From Deltaproteobacteria bacterium (GTDB taxonomy: Bacteria > JAUYMQ01), in NCBI GenBank assembly GCA_030698575.1, contig JAUYMQ010000202.1, positions 1 through 5,465 on the forward strand: 5,465 nucleotides of DNA. Reading direction: 5' to 3'. Positions 1-5,259 of this stretch are shown piece by piece. How positions within the stretch are numbered: the stretch's first letter is position 1; every line of letters starts with the position of its first letter. The notes beneath the pieces are model-generated. The model was given only the letters and a program-made list of their open reading frames with translations. It was not told where the DNA came from and did no database searches. The position numbers were made by a program, and so were the translations under genes.

Positions 1-2
1 TC

Positions 3-542
3 GGCCTCCCCATCTGCAAGGCGCTTGTGGAGATGCACGGCGGGACCATCGGCGTCAGAAGTGAGCCCGGAAAAGGCGCGGAGTTCATCTTCACGCTCCC
101 GCGCATCACCGCGCGGCGCGCGCTGGTCGACCACGTCACCAGGCTGATAGAGCGCGCCCGCCGGGAGGAGCAGCATGTGGGTCTTCTCGGGCTGCTCCTA
201 AGAGGGACGGGGAACGGAGGGGGGCGCGACCCACTTCTTTTCGAGCGGGTGAGAACGGTTATCGAGAAGGGGCTTTACAAGGCCCAGGACCGGATCTTCG
301 GCCGGGACAGCCGGGCCCTGATCCTGGTGCTGCCGGAATCCGACGCCGCGGGGCTGGGCGCCGTGGCCAAGCGGCTGGACGGGATGCTCCGGAAGGAGCT
401 GGGCGAAAGGTACGAAACCGCCCGTTTCCGCTGGCGAATGGCCGTATACCCGGCCCACGCGCACACGGCCCGGGATCTCCTCCGGGCGCTCTCCCGCGGC
501 AGGGAAGACCCCCTCTCCATGGAGGCCGGACCGGCGGCCTAA
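3..542 (+). CDS. Sensor histidine kinase, C-terminal part (5' end outside the window), with a degenerate GGDEF-like domain
   Basis: The reading frame is open from the window edge, and 179 residues are visible up to the TAA stop. The first ~33 residues are the end of a histidine-kinase ATP-binding domain (HATPase_c): [14 protein letters not shown] is the usual region after the G2 box, followed by the final strands, V-R-S-E-P-G-K-G and F-I-F-T-L-P. The H-box, N-box and G1 box would lie upstream. The remaining ~140 residues read like a GGDEF fold: a hydrophobic strand (LLGLLL), the segment [16 protein letters not shown] (nt 291-338), a helix, then [12 protein letters not shown], which matches the late strand of diguanylate cyclases. 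That segment has the same spacing as the usual D-x-x-x-R-x-GGDEF-x-x-x-x-P, but DSRAL replaces GGDEF and no metal-binding Asp is seen in the first strand, so cyclase activity is not expected. It probably phosphorylates the receiver encoded 91 bases downstream. The kinase call is firm; the GGDEF relationship is by pattern only. Confidence 0.85.
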   Translation, partial: GLPICKALVEMHGGTIGVRSEPGKGAEFIFTLPRITARRALVDHVTRLIERARREEQHVGLLGLLLRGTGNGGGRDPLLFERVRTVIEKGLYKAQDRIFGRDSRALILVLPESDAAGLGAVAKRLDGMLRKELGERYETARFRWRMAVYPAHAHTARDLLRALSRGREDPLSMEAGPAA

Positions 543-592
543 ACCCGCCCTGGTAGCTGCCGATAAGCCTAATCGAAGCTCCAGAACCGGAT

Positions 593-621
593 GCGGGAGG
601 GCTCCCGCCCGCCTGGAGCCC
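593..621 (+). promoter_or_regulatory. Two overlapping, mutually exclusive inverted repeats in the leader of the response regulator gene
   Basis: Within the 91-base gap (543-633), GCGGGAG (593-599) is perfectly complementary to CTCCCGC (602-608). GGGCTCC (599-605) is perfectly complementary to GGAGCCC (615-621). The two hairpins share bases 599 and 602-605, so only one can form at a time. The second ends three bases before the GAGG Shine-Dalgarno of the next gene. No T-run follows, so a classical intrinsic terminator is unlikely. No convincing -35/-10 pair or sigma-54 site was found in the gap. A regulatory role is inference; G+C-rich DNA makes such repeats by chance fairly often. Confidence 0.4.
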
Positions 622-624
622 GGC

Positions 625-628
625 GAGG
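625..628 (+). promoter_or_regulatory. Shine-Dalgarno sequence of the response regulator gene
   Basis: GAGG lies five bases before the ATG at 634 and supports that start. It is close to the downstream arm of the second leader hairpin (615-621), so ribosome access could depend on which fold forms. Confidence 0.6.
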
Positions 629-633
629 AACAG

Positions 634-1011
634 ATGACGAAGAAGCGAATCCTGAGCGTCGAGGACGAACCGGCTATCCAGAAGACCCTGAAGCTGCGGC
701 TCGAGGCGTCCGGCTACGAAGTTCTCTGCGCCACCGACGGCGCGGAGGGGCTCGAGCTTGCCCGCCAGGAAAAGCCCGATCTGATCATTCTCGACCTCAT
801 GCTTCCCAAGCGGGACGGGAACAGCGTCTGCCGACTGCTGAAGTTCGATCAGCGCTATCGCGAAATTCCCATCCTCATGCTGACCGCGCGGGGCCTCCAG
901 AAGGACCGTGAGACCGGCGTGAAGATGGGCGCCGACGCCTACCTGACCAAGCCCTACGACTCCGTGGAACTAATCGCGACTGTCCGGAAGCTTCTGGGAG
1001 AGGCCCCATGA
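634..1011 (+). CDS. Single-domain response regulator (stand-alone REC domain)
   Basis: This 125-residue protein is a complete CheY-like receiver with no output domain. The acidic pocket is formed by E10, D11 and E12 in ILSVEDEP. The phospho-acceptor is D54 in LIILDLMLP, the switch Thr is T84 in MLTA, the aromatic switch position is Y103, and the conserved Lys is K106 in TKPY. All residues needed for phosphorylation are present. With no DNA-binding or enzymatic domain it should act by protein contact, as CheY or PilG/PilH-type receivers do. The likely phosphate donor is the kinase encoded just upstream. Its stop codon overlaps the gspE start as ATGA, which suggests translational coupling and possibly a direct effect on the secretion ATPase; that target is inferred. 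A GAGG ribosome site supports the ATG. Confidence 0.93.
   Translation: MTKKRILSVEDEPAIQKTLKLRLEASGYEVLCATDGAEGLELARQEKPDLIILDLMLPKRDGNSVCRLLKFDQRYREIPILMLTARGLQKDRETGVKMGADAYLTKPYDSVELIATVRKLLGEAP
996..1003 (+). promoter_or_regulatory. Shine-Dalgarno sequence of gspE inside the receiver gene
   Basis: GGGAGAGG within the last codons of the receiver gene has its GGAG core (997-1000) seven bases before the gspE ATG at 1008. Together with the ATGA overlap it supports that start and re-initiation by ribosomes finishing the receiver. Confidence 0.6.
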
Positions 1012-2690
1012 CCCAGCCTCAGGCCCGGCTGCGCATCGGCGAGATCCTCGTCCAGAAGGGGTATCTGACCGAGGCGCAGCTCCAGAAAGTCCTGGAGCGG
1101 CAGAAGGAGTGCGGCGGAAAGCTGGGCGACACCTGCGTCAAGATGGGTGTCATCACCGACGACCAGAAGACCGACGGGCTGGCGCTTCAGCTCGGAATTG
1201 CGCGTGTCCAGCTCGCCAGTTATCTCATCGAGCCCGAAGTGCTCAGCCTTGTGACCCCGTCAATGGCGTCGCGAAACAAGCTCGTGCCGCTCTTCCGGAT
1301 AGAAGACACGCTCACCGTCGCGATGGCGGACCCGCTGAACATCTACGCCATAGATGAGCTGCGGCGCCAGACCGGACTGGAGATCGACTCGACCATCACG
1401 ACGCTGAAGGAAATCGACGAAGCACTACGCCAGCACTACGGGGTGGGGGCCGGCTTTCAGAAGGAGATCGCCGAGCTGGGGCGGGAGCAAGGCGTCGATC
1501 TGAACGAATCGGGGAGGACGGAGGAATCCCGATCCCAGGACGCGCCGATCATCAAGCTCGTCAATACGGTGCTCGCGCAGGCCGTGGGCGAATCGGCAAG
1601 CGATATCCACATCGAGCCCATGTCGAAGGCGCTTCGTGTCAGGTACCGCGTCGACGGGATCCTTCATGAGGCCTCCTCGATTCCGGCCGGCGCGCACGGC
1701 GCCGTCGTCTCCAGGCTGAAAGTCATGGCCGGCCTCGACATCTCCGAACGAAGGATCCCCCAGGACGGCCGGTTCCAGGTGGCCGCCGGCGGCCGCAACG
1801 TGGACATGCGCATGAGCACCTACCCGTCAATCCTGGGCGAGAAGGTCGTCATCCGCGTCCTCGACAAGACCAAGATGGGGATCGCTCTTGAAGGCCTCGG
1901 CATGGACGCCGAGGTGCTCGCCGCGCTTGAGGGCGCGATCCTGCGGCCTTCCGGGATCCTCCTGCTCACCGGTCCAACCGGCAGCGGCAAGACGACCACC
2001 CTTTACGCGGCGCTGCAGCGAATAGCTTCGATTGAAAAGAACGTCATGACCATCGAGGACCCCGTCGAGTACGACCTCGAGACCGTCACGCAGTCGCAGG
2101 TCAACCAGAAGGCCGGCCTCACCTTCGCGACAGGGCTCCGCTCGATCCTCCGGCAGGATCCGGACGTCATCATGGTGGGAGAGATTCGTGACCGCGAGAC
2201 CGCGGAGATTGCCGTCCGGGCCGCGATGACGGGACATCTGGTTCTATCGACGCTCCATACGAATGACGCTCCGAGCGCCGTGCCGAGGCTGGTGGAGCTG
2301 GGCCTGGAGCGCTTCGTGGTGGCCTCTTCGCTGAATGCGGTGCTTGCGCAGCGCCTGGTGCGAAAAGTGTGCGGGGAGTGCGCGGAGCCCTGTCGCCCAT
2401 CTGACGAGACCCTTGCGAGGCTGGGGCCCGGTATCGAACTGCCGCTCGAGGATTTACGCCGAGGCGCCGGCTGCACTGGCTGCCAGGGAACCGGTTTCCG
2501 CGGGCGAACAGGGCTTTTCGAAATGTTCGAGATGACCGAGTCGATGCAGGACTTTGTGGGTCGTGACGTGAGCGCCGTTTCGCTTCGAAAAGAGGCTTCC
2601 GAGAATGGCATGCGCTTGCTTCGTCAGGACGGGATCGACAAGGCGGTCCGCGGAACCACCACCATCGAGGAAGTTCTCAGGGTGACTTGA
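1008..2690 (+). CDS. gspE: T2SS assembly ATPase GspE
   Basis: This 560-residue cytoplasmic ATPase powers pseudopilus assembly at the inner membrane. The N-terminus (about 9-140) is an MshEN/T2SSE_N domain with two 24-residue motifs separated by five residues: R9-I-G...G18...L25...L29..Q32, then K38-L-G...G47...K54...L58..Q61. After a charged linker (~144-180) come SDIHIEP (198-204) and ERRIPQDGR (247-255). The C-terminal motor has Walker A GPTGSGKT (322-329), the Asp box TIEDPVEY (348-355), Walker B DVIMVGEIRD (386-395) and the His box TGHLVLSTLHTND (408-420). A zinc-type tetracysteine pair is at C455-x2-C458 and C489-x2-C492. All catalytic motifs are intact and the length fits GspE/PilB. PilB is the alternative, but the gspF-G-H-I-J genes that follow, and the T2SS form of GspG, favour GspE. 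The gene overlaps the receiver gene by four bases and ends one base before gspF. Confidence 0.95.
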   Translation: MTQPQARLRIGEILVQKGYLTEAQLQKVLERQKECGGKLGDTCVKMGVITDDQKTDGLALQLGIARVQLASYLIEPEVLSLVTPSMASRNKLVPLFRIEDTLTVAMADPLNIYAIDELRRQTGLEIDSTITTLKEIDEALRQHYGVGAGFQKEIAELGREQGVDLNESGRTEESRSQDAPIIKLVNTVLAQAVGESASDIHIEPMSKALRVRYRVDGILHEASSIPAGAHGAVVSRLKVMAGLDISERRIPQDGRFQVAAGGRNVDMRMSTYPSILGEKVVIRVLDKTKMGIALEGLGMDAEVLAALEGAILRPSGILLLTGPTGSGKTTTLYAALQRIASIEKNVMTIEDPVEYDLETVTQSQVNQKAGLTFATGLRSILRQDPDVIMVGEIRDRETAEIAVRAAMTGHLVLSTLHTNDAPSAVPRLVELGLERFVVASSLNAVLAQRLVRKVCGECAEPCRPSDETLARLGPGIELPLEDLRRGAGCTGCQGTGFRGRTGLFEMFEMTESMQDFVGRDVSAVSLRKEASENGMRLLRQDGIDKAVRGTTTIEEVLRVT

Positions 2691-2691
2691 G

Positions 2692-3900
2692 ATGCGCAGT
2701 TTTGCCTACGTGGCAAGAGACGACAGGGGAGAGCGGGTGAAAGGTCTTCTGGAGGCGATCGATCAGGACGCCCTCATCGAAAGCCTCACCCGACGGGGCT
2801 ACACCGTCACCAGCGTTCTGGAGCGGTCTGAAACGCCGGGGTACTCCGCGGCGCTCAACTGGTTGCTGAAGGTTGATCGCCGGGAGCTGATCGATCTCTA
2901 CCTCTCGATCGGGACGATGCTGAAGTCCGGCATTCCGCTCACGGTGAGTCTGATCGATGTCGCCGCATCCTCGGACAATCCACGGGTCGCCTCGGCCCTC
3001 ACGGCGGTCAGTCGTCGCATCGAGGCCGGATCGACGCTCTCGGCAGCCCTCAGGTCGCAGCCGATCGTCTTTCCGTCGCTGGCCTGTGATCTCATCGAGG
3101 CGGCGGAATCCATCGGCCGGCTCGATGAGGTCTTCCTGAGGCTCGCATCCTACGCCGACCGGGACATGCAGACCATGGATCAGATCAAGAGCGCGCTGCA
3201 GTATCCGGCCTTCGTGTTCGCCGCCGCCGTGGCGGTCGTTGTGGCCACCCTCGTCTTCGTGCTTCCGAACTTCGCAGCGGTCTTCGGCCGAATGGACGCG
3301 GAACTGCCTCTGCCCACGCGCGTCATCCTGCAAGCCGGCGACTGGATCCACACCTATATGAACGCGCTTCTCCTCGGAGTCGCGGGCCTCGGCATTACCA
3401 CGCTCTGGCTCTCGGGCAAGGAGGCGGTGGCGGCCCGGCTGGAGGACGCGCGCATGAAGATACCGGCAGTGGGGCGGCTCGAGCGGCACCTGGCGATCGG
3501 GCGCTTCGCGCGGACGCTGGGGCTTCTCCTGTCGGGCGGCGTGCCGATTCTGCAGGCCCTGCCCACGTCGGCGCGCGTCACGGGCAACCGGCGGATGCGG
3601 GCCGCGATCGAGGCGGCGGCGGAAAGCATCCGGCAGGGGAGCACCCTGACCGAGTCGCTCGCGGCCTCGGGGCAGTTCCCGCGGCCGGTCATGCGAATAA
3701 TTGAGGTGGGTGAGAAGACCAGCAGGCTCGACGATCTGCTTCAGACCTTGAGCGATCAGTTCGATCGCCAGATTCTTTACAAGGTGAAACGGCTCACGAC
3801 ATTTCTCGAAGTCACCATGATCATCGGTGTGGGCGGACTGGTCGCTCTCATCGCTTTTGCTCTGCTCATGCCCATGGCAGCAGTCCTGGACCTCCTGTAA
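2692..3900 (+). CDS. gspF: T2SS inner-membrane platform protein GspF
   Basis: This 402-residue polytopic protein anchors GspE to the membrane and is thought to help lift pseudopilins out of the bilayer. The N-terminus (FAYVARDDRGERVKG, from residue 4) is the usual cytoplasmic start of the family. Two T2SSF repeats follow: the first runs from about residue 67 (LYLSIGTMLKSGIPL) to the first membrane helix (174-191, rich in Ala and Val). The second helix is about 222-241. The second repeat begins near 263 (ERHLAIGRFARTLGLLLSGG) and ends in the third helix (374-395). Both repeats carry the family pattern L..GG/SG-P and an E-x-[GS] turn (AAESIGRL, IEVGEKTSRL). The ATG lies one base after the gspE stop with only a modest AGGG (2679-2682) nine bases upstream, so translation is probably coupled. 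The length is typical and nothing is missing. Confidence 0.95.
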   Translation: MRSFAYVARDDRGERVKGLLEAIDQDALIESLTRRGYTVTSVLERSETPGYSAALNWLLKVDRRELIDLYLSIGTMLKSGIPLTVSLIDVAASSDNPRVASALTAVSRRIEAGSTLSAALRSQPIVFPSLACDLIEAAESIGRLDEVFLRLASYADRDMQTMDQIKSALQYPAFVFAAAVAVVVATLVFVLPNFAAVFGRMDAELPLPTRVILQAGDWIHTYMNALLLGVAGLGITTLWLSGKEAVAARLEDARMKIPAVGRLERHLAIGRFARTLGLLLSGGVPILQALPTSARVTGNRRMRAAIEAAAESIRQGSTLTESLAASGQFPRPVMRIIEVGEKTSRLDDLLQTLSDQFDRQILYKVKRLTTFLEVTMIIGVGGLVALIAFALLMPMAAVLDLL

Positions 3901-3908
3901 GGAGGCCA
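3887..3908 (+). promoter_or_regulatory. Intercistronic hairpin over the gspF stop codon, masking an AGGAGG
   Basis: CCTCCT (3891-3896) and AGGAGG (3900-3905) form a perfect six-pair stem with a GTA loop. Beyond a bulged A at 3890, TGG (3887-3889) pairs with CCA (3906-3908), giving nine pairs in all. The gspF TAA (3898-3900) falls in the loop and first stem base. The buried AGGAGG is a perfect anti-16S match, but it lies 21 bases before the gspG ATG, too far to be the normal ribosome site. No T-run follows. It may affect mRNA stability or gspG translation; this is inference. Confidence 0.4.
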
Positions 3909-3912
3909 AACC

Positions 3913-3919
3913 AAGAGGT
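3913..3919 (+). promoter_or_regulatory. Shine-Dalgarno sequence of gspG
   Basis: AAGAGGT lies seven bases before the ATG at 3927, a usable spacing. It is just downstream of the hairpin at 3887-3908. It supports the ATG that gives a short, basic prepilin leader. Confidence 0.6.
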
Positions 3920-3926
3920 AAACACC

Positions 3927-4442
3927 ATGCGATCAGCAACCCGGTACAACTCGGAACGGGGGTTCACGCTTATCGAGCTCATCATTGTCATCGCGATCAT
4001 CACCGCGCTGGCCTCGATGTTCCTCCCCAAGTATCTCGATGCCCAGCGGCGATCCGACCTCGCGATCGCCCAGGCGGCGCTGGCGACGCTGCGGACGGCC
4101 GTCGTGATCTACAGGCAGGACACCGGCGTCTATCCTAACGGCACGGCGGACCTCACCACCACCGCAAACTGGAACAACTTCCTGCTGACGGATCCGGGGG
4201 TGGCCGGGTGGAAGGGTGCCTACACCGACAGGATCACCAATGACCCCTGGGGCAATGCCTATGTCTTCGGCAACCACTTCGACGAAACGGCGGATGGCGA
4301 TCCCATTTCGCATCTTTTCAGCGGGGGGCCGAACGGCGTGGTCGATACGGTTGACTTCAGCGTCGACGCCCCCGGCGGTGACGACCTCGTCCTCTATCTC
4401 GAGGGTCAGAAGGGCGCTGGTGGCGGCGGTGGCGGCCTGTAG
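3927..4442 (+). CDS. gspG: T2SS major pseudopilin GspG
   Basis: This 171-residue prepilin is the main subunit of the periplasmic pseudopilus. A 12-residue basic leader ends in the prepilin peptidase site RG|FTLIEL: G12, then F13 as the new N-terminus (to be N-methylated by GspO) and the essential Glu at +5 (E17). The hydrophobic stem IIVIAIITALASMFLP follows. The globular part has the GspG hallmark DPWGNAY (106-112) and an SGGPNGVVDTVDF segment (132-144), which corresponds to the Ca-binding loop region in the family. A segment with D119, D123 and D125 precedes it. At 171 residues it is longer than the usual ~140-150; the extra length lies in the loops and in an unusual glycine-rich tail (GAGGGGGGL, 163-171). 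It starts 26 bases after gspF, the widest gap in the operon, with its own ribosome site, as expected for the most abundant subunit. Confidence 0.93.
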   Translation: MRSATRYNSERGFTLIELIIVIAIITALASMFLPKYLDAQRRSDLAIAQAALATLRTAVVIYRQDTGVYPNGTADLTTTANWNNFLLTDPGVAGWKGAYTDRITNDPWGNAYVFGNHFDETADGDPISHLFSGGPNGVVDTVDFSVDAPGGDDLVLYLEGQKGAGGGGGGL

Positions 4443-4857
4443 GAGCGGAAGTGAGGGCTTCTCCCTGCTCGAGCTGCTCGCCGTGCTCTCCATCCTGGCG
4501 GGCGGGGCGACTTTGCTTCTGCCGCGCATAGCCGATCGGCAGGCGGATCTCGTCCTTCGCGCTGAAACGAAGCGCGTGGGACGGCTGATTCGTTTGACGC
4601 AGGCCGAAGCGCTGGCAAGGCACGCCGACGCCTCGGTCGCAGCCGACGTGGTGGAGGACACCCTCGTCATCGGGCAGGACAAGCTCGTCGAGAAGTTGCG
4701 GGTCGACCTGGTCGCGGTCGATCCGCCTGGCGCTCTGGTCTTCTCCTTCGACGGGGGGCCTTCGGCCGAGACCACGTACACCCTCTCCGATCCCGAGGGA
4801 AGGACGACCACGGTGAAGGTGTCGGCAGGCACCGGTCACGTGGTCTACGGCCCATGA
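4420..4857 (+). CDS. gspH: T2SS minor pseudopilin GspH (start uncertain)
   Basis: The protein is a prepilin with EG|FSLLELLAVLSILAGG; Glu is at +5 (nt 4471-4473). It is followed by a GspH/FimT-like region with a late β-rich stretch, FSFDGGPSAETTYTL then V-K-V-S-A-G-T-G-H-V, the usual C-terminal pattern of GspH. GspH is thought to sit near the pseudopilus tip with I, J and K. The start is not clear. The only nearby in-frame initiators are GTG 4420 (AGAAGGG at 4408-4414, five bases upstream) and GTG 4429; both overlap the end of gspG and give leaders without a basic residue next to the cleavage Gly. From 4420 the product is 145 residues. A better-looking AGGAG (4441-4445) precedes GTG 4451, but that codon is out of frame by one base. 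The stop overlaps gspI as ATGA. The family call is good; the start is a guess. Confidence 0.78.
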   Translation: MAAVAACRSGSEGFSLLELLAVLSILAGGATLLLPRIADRQADLVLRAETKRVGRLIRLTQAEALARHADASVAADVVEDTLVIGQDKLVEKLRVDLVAVDPPGALVFSFDGGPSAETTYTLSDPEGRTTTVKVSAGTGHVVYGP

Positions 4858-5228
4858 CGGCTCGCCCCGCGGGGTTCGCACTGCTGGACGTCCTGATCGC
4901 CCTCGCCATCCTCGGGGGGGCGCTCGTGACCATTCAGCTGGCCATGACCGGCGCGCTCGTTCATCAAACGGTGCGCCAGCAGGAGGCGATCGCGCTCGGA
5001 CTGTCGCAGGAGACAGTGGAGCGCGTTCTTCCCACGCCGCCCGCGCCCATGCCGGTCGATGAGGCGGAAGCACCTTTTCCTGAGCCCTTCGAGAGGTTCA
5101 CGGGGGAAGTCCTGGTGGCCGACTGGGAGGGCAAGCCCGATTTGAAGGAAGTAACCGTCATCATCCGCTGGAAGGGGGTGCGCGGTGACGAGTCCTACCG
5201 CCTCCACACGCTTGCCGCGTCCTACTGA
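4854..5228 (+). CDS. gspI: T2SS minor pseudopilin GspI
   Basis: This 124-residue prepilin has a seven-residue leader, MTARPAG, cleaved before FALLDVLIALAILGG. The hydrophobic stem continues to about residue 30 and the globular part ends in VTVIIRWKGVRGDESYRLHTLAA, the usual GspI ending in which a V-x-W strand is followed by a Y-x-L-x-T strand. GspI normally starts assembly of the H-I-J-K tip complex. The +5 residue is Asp (D12, codon GAC) instead of the near-invariant Glu, which is unusual. The ATG overlaps the gspH stop (ATGA) with no clear ribosome site, so translation is probably coupled. Length and position between gspH and gspJ support the call. Confidence 0.9.
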   Translation: MTARPAGFALLDVLIALAILGGALVTIQLAMTGALVHQTVRQQEAIALGLSQETVERVLPTPPAPMPVDEAEAPFPEPFERFTGEVLVADWEGKPDLKEVTVIIRWKGVRGDESYRLHTLAASY

Positions 5229-5259
5229 GAGATCGCGCGCCGCCACCCTTCGAACCCGG

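Noticed and set aside
543-592. Possible promoter around GATAAGCCTAAT (562-573)
   Set aside because: The A+T-richer patch resembles a -10 box, but no -35 element lies at a suitable distance and no sigma-54 GG-N10-GC pair was found.
593-608. Intrinsic terminator after the kinase gene
   Set aside because: The stem GCGGGAG/CTCCCGC is strong but is followed by C/G-rich sequence with no T-run, so termination is not supported.
591-911. 106-residue frame on the plus strand starting in the leader
   Set aside because: It overlaps the receiver gene in another frame, is Arg/Pro-rich, has no ribosome site and no family pattern.
1008-2690. The ATPase as PilB or MshE of a type IV pilus system
   Set aside because: The MshEN domain is shared with those proteins, but the downstream genes are in gspF-G-H-I-J order and GspG has the DPWGNAY pattern of T2SS, so GspE is the better call.
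2677-3939. 420-residue open frame on the minus strand opposite gspF
   Set aside because: It is a mirror of the high-G+C codon pattern of gspF. Its translation is rich in Arg, His and Gly with no recognisable domain, and gspF is certain.
3933-4832. 299-residue open frame on the minus strand opposite gspG and gspH
   Set aside because: It lies wholly antisense to two recognisable pseudopilin genes, has low-complexity Ser/Arg/Ala composition and no family motif.
4322-4920. Runs of six or seven G in gspG, gspH and gspI (for example 4914-4920) as phase-variation tracts
   Set aside because: All fall on Gly-Gly or Gly-Gly-Ala codons and keep the frame. Runs of this length are expected in such G-rich genes and nothing else points to phase variation.
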